64,000 nucleotides of DNA from UBA1240 sp045599185 (GTDB lineage Bacteria > Spirochaetota > Spirochaetia > Treponematales > Treponemataceae), in contig JAZRVO010000012.1 of the NCBI GenBank assembly GCA_045599185.1, positions 62,001-126,000 on the forward strand. Reading direction: 5' to 3'. The position numbers were made by a program, and so were the translations under genes. Numbering within the stretch: the first letter of the stretch is position 1; the number at the start of each line of letters is the position of its first letter. The notes under the pieces are model-generated. The model ran no database searches. It saw nothing but the letters and a program-made list of their open reading frames with translations, and was not told where the DNA came from. Of this stretch, positions 1 to 7,454 are shown piece after piece.

Positions 1-1388
1 GTAACACCGTTGGTTTTGTTGTTGAACTTGTGCGGATAAAGTTCGTACCAGTCCTTAAGTTCCTGGGTTTTAAGCAGTTCGGTATGAAGGGCTGCAACAC
101 CGTTAACGCTGAAACAGCCGTGAATGGCAAGCCATGCCATGTGAATCATGCCATTGTTAATGATTGCCATTTTGTTCTGTTTTTCGTAATCGTTAGGGAA
201 CTTTTCGCGCAAATCCATAACCAGACGGCGGTTAATTTCTTCAACAATCTGGTAAATGCGTGGCAGCAAGCCCTGGAAAATGTTAATCGGCCATTTTTCA
301 AGTGCTTCTGCAAGAATTGTATGGTTTGTATAGGCGAATGTTTTTGTAACAATGCTCCAAGATTCATCCCAGCCCAAACCGTATTCATCCATCAAAAGGC
401 GCATCAGTTCAGGAATTGCAACAACAGGGTGCGTATCGTTCAGCTGAATTACGTGGTAATCAGGGAATTTGCGGAAATCCGTTCCGTGTTCACTTACAAA
501 GTGACGGAGCAAATCCTGCAAGCTAGCAGAACTGAAGAAATACTGCTGCTTTAAGCGCAAAGCTTTTCCTGAAGGACCAGAATCATTCGGGTACAGAACG
601 CGCGAAATGTTTTCAGCTTCGTTCTGGCGTTCTACGGCGCGGTTGTACTGCATGTCGTTAAAAAGCTGCAAATCGAAGCCGTTAGGACTAGAAGCCTGCC
701 ACAAACGCAGAGTATTTACTGTGTTTGTATCATAGCCTGTAATCGGCATGTCGTAAGGTGTTGCAATAATTTCTTCGGCATTTTCAATTGTAAATTTGTC
801 AGTACCGTTTGGCCATTTGCTTACGCCAACGTTACCGCCAAATTTAACGGTAACAGCCAGGTCACTGCGCTTTACTTCCCACGGGTCACGGTGTTTAAGC
901 CAGTTGTCCGGGTATTCAACCTGATAGCCGTTTTCAATGTGCTGTTCAAACATACCGTATTCGTAGCGAATACCGTAACCGTGTCCCGGATAATCCAAAG
1001 TTGCAAGCGAATCAAGGAAACAGGCAGCAAGACGACCCAAACCGCCGTTACCCAAACCGGCATCCGGTTCTTCATCTTCAACAAGATTGTAATCAACATT
1101 CAAAGACTTCAAAACTTCAACAACTGAATCTTTGATTTTTGTATTGATAAGGTTATTGCTTAAAGCGCGTCCCATCAAAAATTCTGCAGAAAGATAATAA
1201 ACCTGACGTGTAGGCTTTTTTTCATATTCCCGCCGGGTTTTCATCCAGTTGTCCATAATCAGTTCCGCAGCCGAAGCTGAAACTGCATCAAACAAATCAT
1301 GCTGGTTTGCCTGAGTAATGTCTTTACCATACTGGCGTTTAAGACGGGCAGTCAGATTCTCCTTAAATTCTTCAGCATTAAATTCCAT
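1..1388 (-). CDS. glgP: Glycogen/starch phosphorylase, N-terminal two thirds (cut by window start)
   Basis: Glycogen phosphorylase releases glucose-1-phosphate from alpha-1,4-glucan ends (GT35, pyridoxal phosphate enzyme, cytoplasmic). Read on the minus strand from the ATG at 1388, about 462 codons are present out of the usual 800 or so; the C-terminal part with the PLP lysine lies outside the window. Family hallmarks visible are YYLSAEFLMGR near residue 65 and the glycine-rich EPDAGLGNGGLGRLAACFLDS block near residue 105, followed by GYGIRYEYGMF. The start is supported by a GGAGG Shine-Dalgarno 5 to 6 bases upstream. It lies downstream of the debranching enzyme gene on the same strand with a 237-base gap that holds its own possible promoter, so the two act together on glycogen but need not be one transcript. 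Confidence 0.95.
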   Translation of the reverse strand, partial: MEFNAEEFKENLTARLKRQYGKDITQANQHDLFDAVSASAAELIMDNWMKTRREYEKKPTRQVYYLSAEFLMGRALSNNLINTKIKDSVVEVLKSLNVDYNLVEDEEPDAGLGNGGLGRLAACFLDSLATLDYPGHGYGIRYEYGMFEQHIENGYQVEYPDNWLKHRDPWEVKRSDLAVTVKFGGNVGVSKWPNGTDKFTIENAEEIIATPYDMPITGYDTNTVNTLRLWQASSPNGFDLQLFNDMQYNRAVERQNEAENISRVLYPNDSGPSGKALRLKQQYFFSSASLQDLLRHFVSEHGTDFRKFPDYHVIQLNDTHPVVAIPELMRLLMDEYGLGWDESWSIVTKTFAYTNHTILAEALEKWPINIFQGLLPRIYQIVEEINRRLVMDLREKFPNDYEKQNKMAIINNGMIHMAWLAIHGCFSVNGVAALHTELLKTQELKDWYELYPHKFNNKTNGV

Positions 1389-1450
1389 AATTCCTCCGCA
1401 GCAAGAAAGCAAATAAATTTACAGGCTTTTCATTGCTAATAAACCGGTTT

Positions 1451-1479
1451 ACAGTACCAGTTAGCCAATTATTTTTCAA
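1451..1479 (-). promoter_or_regulatory. Possible sigma-70 promoter of glgP
   Basis: On the minus strand TTGAAA (1474-1479) is followed after 17 bases by TACTGT (1451-1456), about 60 bases before the glgP start. The -10 is a weak match, so this is a suggestion. The rest of the 1389-1625 gap is AT-rich and shows no gene. Confidence 0.35.
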
Positions 1480-1625
1480 GGTAAATTGCAAAAAAAACTG
1501 AAAAATAACAGAATTTTTCTTACAATTTGCCATGGATAAAGCGCCTTTGCCCTACCCGATTGACTCATTTTCGTAACAATTATTACATTTGCTGCTTTTT
1601 TTAATTCAAAGTGAAAATTACCTTT

Positions 1626-3785
1626 TTAGCGACTCAGCAAAATTGCAAAACTTCGTGCCGGCAGAATATAAATCTTCTGCTCTTCCAAAAGCTCTTCCCT
1701 GCCTTCTTCCAAAAAATCGCCGGGGCTTGCCACCGATGTATCAACGCAGCGCAGCCACTTTTTGCCTTCACTTGGCAGCGGCAACTGAACCGTAACGTCT
1801 TTTACCGACGAGTTCATCATAAGGAAAAAGTCGTTGTCATCCTTGTCAGAAACAATTTCTTTCTGGCTGCCGGACAGGCGGAAAGCCAGAAAATGGTTCA
1901 GTTTTTCCCAGTCCGGCGTATTGCCCTCTTCGTCAAACCAGTTGATGTCGCTCAGATTGTTCAGGGAAATATCCTGACCGGTAAAAAATTCCGGGCGACG
2001 CAAAGCCGGATGAGCCTTGCGGAAAGCAATTGCCATTTTTACGAATCGGTAAACTTCAATATTCTTCTGCAAAAGCGACCAGTCAACCCACGAAATTTCA
2101 GAATCCTGACAGTAGGCATTATTGTTGCCGTTCTGGGTTCGCCTGAATTCGTCGCCGGCCAGAAGCATTGGCGTGCCCTGAGACAGAATTAAAGTAAGCA
2201 TTATGTTTTTAACCTGCCGGGTGCGCACGCTTTCAATTGCGGCATTCATCGACGGTCCTTCAAACCCATAGTTATAGCTTGAATTGTTGTCAGAACCGTC
2301 GTGGTTGTTTTCGCCGTTTTCGTCATTGTGCTTGCCGTTGTAGCAAACCAAATCGTTCATGGTAAAGCCGTCGTGGCTGGTTATAAAGTTAATTGAATGG
2401 AACGGTTTGCGGCCGGAATAAGAGTACAAGTCGCTGCTGCCGGAAACACGTGTTGCGGCGGCAGTTGCCAGATAATCGTCGCCGCGCCAGAACCGGCGGA
2501 TATCGTCCCTGAACCTGTCGTTCCATTCTGCCCAGCGGCCGCCGGGGAAACAGCCAACCTGATAGGCACCGCCTGCGTCCCATGCTTCGGCAATAATTTT
2601 TGTATTGCGCAAAACCGGGTCTTCGGCAATCCATTCCAAAACCGGCGGATTAGGCATCAGGTTTCCATTATTGTCGCGGCCCAAAATTGAACCCAAATCG
2701 AAGCGGAAACCGTCAACGTGCATGTCGATTACCCAGTATTTAAGGCAGTTCAAAATGTATTCGCGCACAACCGGGTGGTTACAGTTGAAAGTGTTGCCGC
2801 AGCCAGAATAATTGGTATAATACTGTTTCTGATCGCTGCACAAAATGTAATAAATTGAATTGTCAAGCCCACGGAAGTTCAGCGTAATGCCGTGTTCGTT
2901 GCCTTCGGCGGTATGGTTAAAAACAATATCCAGAATTATTTCAATTCCGGCTTTGTGCATTTCGCGCACCATGGTTTTAAATTCTTCTACCTGACCACCA
3001 ACTTTTGTGCTTGCCGCATAGGAAGCTTTTGGCGCCATAAAGGCAATTGTACTGTAACCCCAGTAATTTTTTAAGCGTTTGCCGTCTTTAGGGTTTACGT
3101 TGGTGTTTTCGTAAGCGTCAAATTCGTGAACAGGCAAAAGTTCAACGCTGGTAATCCCCAAATCTTTCAAATAGTCAATTTTTTCGGTTAAGGCAGAAAA
3201 AGTACCCGGATTTTTTACTTTGGCAGTTGAACTTTTGGTAAAACCGCGCAAATGGGTTTCGTAAATTACGCAGTTTTGCAGCTTATAATTAAGCGGCTTG
3301 TCACCCTGCCAGTCAAAATTGTCGTCAATTACAATGCACTTGGGAAAACCTGCCGCACTGGGAATTGTTGAAAATTCAATATCCATAACGTCAACAGGCG
3401 TTACGTAATTTGGCGGAAGATTTTTAAAAATTGAAACATTGGTTAAAGCTTTTGCGTAAGGGTCAAAAAGATACTGCTTTTTGTTAAAGCGGTGACCTTC
3501 TTCCGGCAAAAAAGGACCGTCTACGCGGTACAAATACAGGGCACCGGCTTTTAGGCCAACAATTTTAGCGTGCCAAAGGTCACCTGTTTTATTTATCTGC
3601 GGATTGAATTCATAAGTGAAATAAGGACTTGCATCTTCGGGATTTTGGAAAATATCCAGAAATACTTTTGTACCGTTGCGGGTAAAAAGTGTAAAGTTTA
3701 CACCGTCGTGTTCAAGGGTTGCCCCGGCAGGAAGAGGCTTGCCGGGCTGTACGCTTAACGTGTTCATAACACTTAATTGTAACAT
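1626..3785 (-). CDS. glgX: Glycogen debranching enzyme, GlgX/isoamylase type (GH13)
   Basis: Hydrolyses alpha-1,6 branch points of glycogen or limit dextrin, working with glycogen phosphorylase encoded just downstream. The 719-residue product has an N-terminal CBM48 (about residues 15-110) and a GH13 barrel (about 170-600). The three catalytic acids are visible: nucleophile D363 in GFRFDLGS, acid/base E400 in KIIAEAWD and D472 in FITSHDGFTMNDLV. The last motif is typical of the GlgX/TreX/isoamylase group. No signal peptide, so cytoplasmic. The start is uncertain: the first ATG (3785) and the ATG seven codons in (3767, giving MNTLSVQPG) both lack a clear ribosome site, and the second fits family N-termini equally well. 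Substrate preference (glycogen or imported maltodextrin) cannot be read from sequence. Confidence 0.93.
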   Translation of the reverse strand: MLQLSVMNTLSVQPGKPLPAGATLEHDGVNFTLFTRNGTKVFLDIFQNPEDASPYFTYEFNPQINKTGDLWHAKIVGLKAGALYLYRVDGPFLPEEGHRFNKKQYLFDPYAKALTNVSIFKNLPPNYVTPVDVMDIEFSTIPSAAGFPKCIVIDDNFDWQGDKPLNYKLQNCVIYETHLRGFTKSSTAKVKNPGTFSALTEKIDYLKDLGITSVELLPVHEFDAYENTNVNPKDGKRLKNYWGYSTIAFMAPKASYAASTKVGGQVEEFKTMVREMHKAGIEIILDIVFNHTAEGNEHGITLNFRGLDNSIYYILCSDQKQYYTNYSGCGNTFNCNHPVVREYILNCLKYWVIDMHVDGFRFDLGSILGRDNNGNLMPNPPVLEWIAEDPVLRNTKIIAEAWDAGGAYQVGCFPGGRWAEWNDRFRDDIRRFWRGDDYLATAAATRVSGSSDLYSYSGRKPFHSINFITSHDGFTMNDLVCYNGKHNDENGENNHDGSDNNSSYNYGFEGPSMNAAIESVRTRQVKNIMLTLILSQGTPMLLAGDEFRRTQNGNNNAYCQDSEISWVDWSLLQKNIEVYRFVKMAIAFRKAHPALRRPEFFTGQDISLNNLSDINWFDEEGNTPDWEKLNHFLAFRLSGSQKEIVSDKDDNDFFLMMNSSVKDVTVQLPLPSEGKKWLRCVDTSVASPGDFLEEGREELLEEQKIYILPARSFAILLSR

Positions 3786-3929
3786 TGAAAACCCGTTTTG
3801 ACTAGCGAAAAGACGTTTTACCGCCCAAAATTGAAGAATAATTATTAACTAGCCGGTAAAGCCCGATTAGTTTACAAAAGAAAATTACCCGGCATTTTAA
3901 ATACCGAATTCCGTAGAAACAAAAAAAAC

Positions 3930-3958
3930 AAGCCCCGGAAAACAACACACCGGGGCTT
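3930..3958. terminator. Bidirectional intrinsic terminator downstream of cheW
   Basis: AAGCCCCGG (3930-3938) pairs with CCGGGGCTT (3950-3958). On the minus strand the stem is followed by a T-rich tract (complement of the A-run at 3921-3928), placing it after cheW. The T-run on the plus side makes it look bidirectional. Confidence 0.8.
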
Positions 3959-4001
3959 TTGTTTTATTCGTTTACGGTTTTTTTTCAAAAAACATCACAA
4001 G

Positions 4002-4529
4002 TTAAAGGTCTTCCAGCACGGCACCGGCAACCGCATTAACTTCCGGCTGGGCAGCAGCCATGGTTGCCGCCGTTCCTTCAAGCTTAATAATTTCTTCACT
4101 TGAAAAAATCTGGTCCATATTCAGAATAATGATGAAATTATCTTCTTTTTTGCCAATGCCCTTTATAAACTGGGCGGCAATGCTGTTGCCAAATTTGGGC
4201 GAAGGTTCAATTTCGTCACCTGTCAGTTCAATAACTTCCTGCACGGAATCTGCAATTGCACCAAAAGTAACGGTCTTGTCATTTTCGCCCTTCACTTCCA
4301 TAACAATTATGCGGGTTTCTTTTGTGGGTTCAACCGGCTGCATTGCAAACTTTTTGCGCAAATTCACCACCGAAATACCCTGACCGCGGGAATTTATCAG
4401 GCCTTCCATGTAGGAAGTAGCACAAGGCACTTTTGTAATCTGCATATATTCAAGCACTTCTTGAACGTTGTGAACATCGGCAGCATACTGAGCCCCGTCA
4501 AGCTTAAAAGTCAAAAACTGGTTACTCAC
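4002..4529 (-). CDS. cheW: CheW-like chemotaxis coupling protein
   Basis: CheW couples chemoreceptors to the CheA kinase at the cell pole. The product (175 residues from the chosen start) is one CheW domain spanning about residues 3-145: FLTFKLDGAQYAADVHNVQEVL at the start, then GLINSRGQGISVVNLRKKF, which matches the family signature for a receptor-anchored beta barrel, then ADSVQEVIEL. A short Ala/Val-rich tail follows. I chose GTG at 4529 because it has a GGAG site 8 bases upstream and gives the usual CheW N-terminus; the longer frame reading upstream from 4622 runs through a palindrome and has no family similarity. Two chemoreceptors lie elsewhere in this window (34.7 and 39.7 kb), but no cheA or cheY is adjacent. 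Confidence 0.9.
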   Translation of the reverse strand: MSNQFLTFKLDGAQYAADVHNVQEVLEYMQITKVPCATSYMEGLINSRGQGISVVNLRKKFAMQPVEPTKETRIIVMEVKGENDKTVTFGAIADSVQEVIELTGDEIEPSPKFGNSIAAQFIKGIGKKEDNFIIILNMDQIFSSEEIIKLEGTAATMAAAQPEVNAVAGAVLEDL

Positions 4530-4554
4530 AGGTTTTCTCCACAAGCAAGGAAAT

Positions 4555-4603
4555 TTGTAAAGTTTTCCACAGGCATAAAAGTGAAATGTGGAAAACTTTA
4601 CAA
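4555..4603. repeat. Perfect 16-base inverted repeat in the cheW leader
   Basis: Arms TTGTAAAGTTTTCCAC (4555-4570) and GTGGAAAACTTTACAA (4588-4603) are exact reverse complements around a 17-base spacer. It sits 26-74 bases upstream of the cheW start. No T-run follows on either strand, so a plain terminator is unlikely. It may be a leader hairpin or an operator. Confidence 0.75.
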
Positions 4604-4714
4604 CCATTTTAGCACAGAACATTGTTTTTGGGTAAAAAATTGACCGAATGGCAGAAAAATACCCGGCTTTTGATAAACCCTTATTTCTGCACGCTCCTTC
4701 AAACAGTGAAACTT

Positions 4715-5746
4715 CTAGCGCAATTCGGCCAAATCAAACACAAGGCGTTCAGTTTTTTCCCAGCCCAAGCACGGGTCTGTAATCGATTTGCCGTAAACGC
4801 CGCCGTCAGGTTTCTGGCAGCCGTCTTCAAGGTAGCTTTCAATCATCAAGCCCTTTACCAGCCGGTTAATGTCGTCATTGTGGCGCGTACTGTGCAGAAC
4901 TTCCTTTGCAATGCGAATCTGCTGTTCAAACTTTTTGCCCGAATTATTATGGTTTGCATCGATGATTACGCCGGGATTTTTAAGGTTTGTGTTCTTTTCG
5001 TACAATTCAGCCAGCGTCTGCAAGTCTTCGTAATGGTAGTTTGGCAGCGAACGGCCGTATTTGTTAACCGAACCGCGCAAAATTGCGTGGCTTAACGGAT
5101 TGCCCTTGCTTTCAACTTCCCAGCCTGAATAAACAAAAGTGTGGCTAAGCTGAGAAGCCGTAATTGAGTTCATCATAACGGAAAGGTCGCCGCTGGTTGG
5201 ATTTTTCATGCCAACAGGAATGGTTAAGCCGCTTGAAACAAGGCGGTGCTGCTGGTTTTCTACCGAACGCGCCCCGACGGCAACGTATGAAAGAACATCG
5301 GTAAGATACTGATAGTTTTCTGGGTAAAGCATTTCGTCAGCGCAGGTAAAGCCGGTCTGTTCAAAAGCCTTTATGTGCAGCTTTCTGATTGCAATCAGGC
5401 CTTTAAGCATGTCCGGCAGGCTGTTGGGATCCGGCTGATGGAACATGCCTTTATAGCCTTCGCCTGTGGTGCGCGGCTTGTTTGTATAAATGCGCGGAAT
5501 CATCAGGATTTTGTCTGCAACTTTATCCTGCAGAACGCGAAGGCGGTCAATGTATTCCAGAACAGCGTCTTCACGGTCGGCAGAACAGGGACCGATGATT
5601 AAAATAAGCCGGTTGCTTTTGCCGGTAAAAACATCTTCAATCGCCTTGTCGTTCTGTTTTTTCTTTTCCACAAGTTCCGGCGTAAGCGGATACATTTCCT
5701 TAATTACGTTGGAATCCGGCAATTTGCGCTTAAAAACCATATTCAT
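4715..5746 (-). CDS. aroF: 3-deoxy-7-phosphoheptulonate (DAHP) synthase, class I (AroG/F/H type)
   Basis: Condenses phosphoenolpyruvate and erythrose-4-phosphate to DAHP, the first step of aromatic amino acid synthesis. The 343-residue length and motifs fit the type I-alpha family: LIIGPCSADRED with the metal-binding Cys (about residue 53), PRIYTNKPRTTGEGYKG (PEP site), GARSVENQQHR, and DANHNNSGKK. The ATG at 5746 has AGAGGAAAC just upstream, favouring it over the ATG two codons later. The gene follows pheA on the same strand after 146 bases, so the entry enzyme and the Phe-branch enzyme may share transcripts under the pheA attenuator; that linkage is inferred. Which aromatic amino acid feeds back on it cannot be told here; the symbol aroF is generic. 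Confidence 0.93.
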   Translation of the reverse strand: MNMVFKRKLPDSNVIKEMYPLTPELVEKKKQNDKAIEDVFTGKSNRLILIIGPCSADREDAVLEYIDRLRVLQDKVADKILMIPRIYTNKPRTTGEGYKGMFHQPDPNSLPDMLKGLIAIRKLHIKAFEQTGFTCADEMLYPENYQYLTDVLSYVAVGARSVENQQHRLVSSGLTIPVGMKNPTSGDLSVMMNSITASQLSHTFVYSGWEVESKGNPLSHAILRGSVNKYGRSLPNYHYEDLQTLAELYEKNTNLKNPGVIIDANHNNSGKKFEQQIRIAKEVLHSTRHNDDINRLVKGLMIESYLEDGCQKPDGGVYGKSITDPCLGWEKTERLVFDLAELR

Positions 5747-5892
5747 GGCAGTTTCCTCTCTATTTTCTTCTATTAATTTTATCTTTTTCTGTCATTCCGA
5801 ACCATTCCAGAACGAACTTTGATTAAACGGCAAAATGCTGAATTAATTTCAGCGCGGCAGGCTTTGCACAAAACCGCCGGTGCAGAAAGAAC

Positions 5893-6984
5893 CTAGCCGT
5901 TGCAGTAAGTGCCAGCAATTTTAAAGTTTGCACATACGGCTTTCAGTTCCTGAAGCATTTCCTGCCCGTTCTGCGTGTTTATGTTTCCTTCAACTTCAAC
6001 ATAAAAAAAGTACTGCCAAAGCGAATCTTTTAACGGGCGACTTCGCAGGTTGCGCATGTTATAGCCGTGGGCGCCAATTATGTTAAGGGTCTGCACCAAA
6101 GCCAGTGCTTCGTTTTTAACCGTTAAAAGCATGATGAAACATTCATCGCTGCGCTTGTCTTCGGGCATGAAAGAATTTTTTGAACGGCTGAAAGCTGCAA
6201 AACGGGTTGTATTGTTGCGGCTGGTGTTTATGCCGGTTTCAAGTATTTTAAGCCCGTAAAGCTGTGCCGTTTCGTCAGAAGCAATGGCCGCAATTGACGG
6301 GTCGTTAAGGTCTTTTACGTGTTTTGCCGCCACCGCAGTATTCGGGTACGAAATTGATTCAAACTCGTGCCGCTGAATGTATTCGGCGCACTGATCCAGT
6401 GCCTGCGGGTGGCTTACAACCGTCTTAATGTTTTCAATGTTTGTGCCCGGTATTGCCATAAGGTTGTGCACAATGTCCAGGCTGCGCACCTGATTTATGT
6501 AAAGGCTGCCGCTAAAAAGCAAATCCATTACTGCACCAACTTCGCCTGCAAAACTGTTTTCAATTGGCAAAACGGCGCAGTCAGCCTTACCGTCTTCGGC
6601 GGCTTTATAGGCAGCGTTAAAATTTGCATAAGGCACAAGCTTTGCAGAAGGAAACATTTTTTTTGCCATAATGTAGGCATAAGCACCTTCAACGCCGCTG
6701 TAAGCAACTGTCATGCCATTCAAAAGCCGCGACTGGTAATCAACCGAAAGGTTCATTACGTTTTTTACGAATTCAACGTAATAGGATTCTATGTTCTGGT
6801 CACTAACCAGCCTGCGGTTTTTTGCAAGCAGGGCTTCTTCACGCTTTTTGTCGCGGATGGAAAGGCCGTTTTCTTTTTTATATTCAGCAATTTTCCGGCT
6901 TTCTTCCATGCGCCTTACAAAAAGTTCTGCCATCTGTGCATCAATTTTTTCAATTGAATCCCTGCATTCGTCTAAAACGCTCAT
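5893..6984 (-). CDS. pheA: Bifunctional chorismate mutase/prephenate dehydratase (P-protein)
   Basis: Converts chorismate to prephenate and then to phenylpyruvate, committing flux to phenylalanine. From the ATG at 6984 (CAGGAG seven bases upstream) the product has 363 residues: AroQ-type chorismate mutase helices (about 1-90), prephenate dehydratase (about 95-275, with the catalytic-loop NNTTRFAAF motif) and an ACT domain (about 280-363). The reading frame extends 12 codons further upstream, but those codons lack similarity and a ribosome site. In the ACT domain the usual GALV and ESRP motifs that bind Phe are replaced by GAHG and LRSRP, so feedback inhibition may be changed. Expression is very likely controlled by the leader peptide and attenuator just upstream. 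Confidence 0.95.
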   Translation of the reverse strand: MSVLDECRDSIEKIDAQMAELFVRRMEESRKIAEYKKENGLSIRDKKREEALLAKNRRLVSDQNIESYYVEFVKNVMNLSVDYQSRLLNGMTVAYSGVEGAYAYIMAKKMFPSAKLVPYANFNAAYKAAEDGKADCAVLPIENSFAGEVGAVMDLLFSGSLYINQVRSLDIVHNLMAIPGTNIENIKTVVSHPQALDQCAEYIQRHEFESISYPNTAVAAKHVKDLNDPSIAAIASDETAQLYGLKILETGINTSRNNTTRFAAFSRSKNSFMPEDKRSDECFIMLLTVKNEALALVQTLNIIGAHGYNMRNLRSRPLKDSLWQYFFYVEVEGNINTQNGQEMLQELKAVCANFKIAGTYCNG

Positions 6985-7044
6985 TTTCTGCTCCTGTAAA
7001 ATGCCATGCCTGCGGTTCATTGCAAGAATAAACCGTAAATAAAA

Positions 7045-7071
7045 AAACGCGGCCCGTAAAAGACCGCGTTT
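7045..7071 (-). terminator. Attenuator terminator in the pheA leader
   Basis: On the minus strand AAACGCGG (from 7071) and CCGCGTTT (to 7045) form an 8-bp perfect stem around an 11-base loop, followed directly by a run of T. It ends about 60 bases before the pheA start codon and begins 37 bases after the stop of a Phe-rich leader ORF, the layout expected for transcription attenuation. The competing antiterminator stem is not obvious by eye. Confidence 0.85.
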
Positions 7072-7107
7072 GCTAGTTACAAAATAAATTACTGTAGCCC
7101 GGTGCTT

Positions 7108-7218
7108 TTACTTAACTGGCGTTTGGTGAGTAAAAAAGAAAAAGCTGCTAAACGAAAAAGCCCGTGAGGCTGATGAGAAAACCTGAAAAATTGCGCAGCT
7201 GTTTTTTGCAAACGTCAT
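7108..7218 (-). CDS. pheL: Phenylalanine-rich leader peptide of pheA
   Basis: A 36-codon ORF starts at ATG 7218 with an AAGGG ribosome site six bases upstream and ends at TAA 7108-7110. Nine of 36 residues are Phe. Residues 26-29 are four consecutive Phe codons (TTT TTC TTT TTT) inside SSFFFFTHQ, near the C-terminus. It is followed by the attenuator hairpin and then pheA. By analogy with E. coli pheL, ribosome stalling at the Phe run when charged tRNA-Phe is scarce should block the terminator and allow pheA (perhaps also aroF) transcription. The peptide itself probably has no other function. It is too short for most ORF cut-offs. Confidence 0.85.
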   Translation of the reverse strand: MTFAKNSCAIFQVFSSASRAFSFSSFFFFTHQTPVK

Positions 7219-7349
7219 TTTGCACCCTTAAACAAAAACTTCCGGTTTATAACAACCAGAAACTTCTTAAATAAAATTTAACTAACTTAAGTTCTTTTAA
7301 ATTACCTCAACAGCCACATTTGGTCAAGGCTTCAGGCAAAAAGCAAAAA

Positions 7350-7367
7350 GCCCCGGAAACCCGGGGC
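7350..7367 (-). terminator. Intrinsic terminator after amt-glnB
   Basis: GCCCCGG and CCGGGGC arms around a 4-base loop, followed on the minus strand by TTTTTGCTTTTT. It closes the glnN to amt transcription unit. Confidence 0.85.
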
Positions 7368-7382
7368 AAAGGTGATAAACAA

Positions 7383-7428
7383 TTACCAGCAGAGGAAATA
7401 TCAAGGGGGACAAAACCGCTGCTGGTAA
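7383..7428. repeat. Inverted repeat in the amt-glnB 3' untranslated region
   Basis: TTACCAGCAG (7383-7392) and CTGCTGGTAA (7419-7428) are perfect 10-base arms with a 26-base spacer, between the amt stop codon and its terminator. No T-run follows it. Possibly an RNA-stabilising 3' hairpin. Confidence 0.55.
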
Positions 7429-7454
7429 GTTTTTACATTTTAATGAACAAAGGC

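Noticed and set aside
872..1127. Open frames inside glgP on both strands
   Set aside because: They lie wholly within the phosphorylase gene, have no family similarity, and the phosphorylase frame reads through without interruption.
3930..3958. Possible riboswitch before cheW or glgX
   Set aside because: The structure is a plain GC stem with T-tracts, a bidirectional terminator.
7045..7320. T-box riboswitch upstream of pheA
   Set aside because: No T-box consensus (AGGGUGGNACCGCG) is seen; a Phe-rich leader ORF explains the region better.
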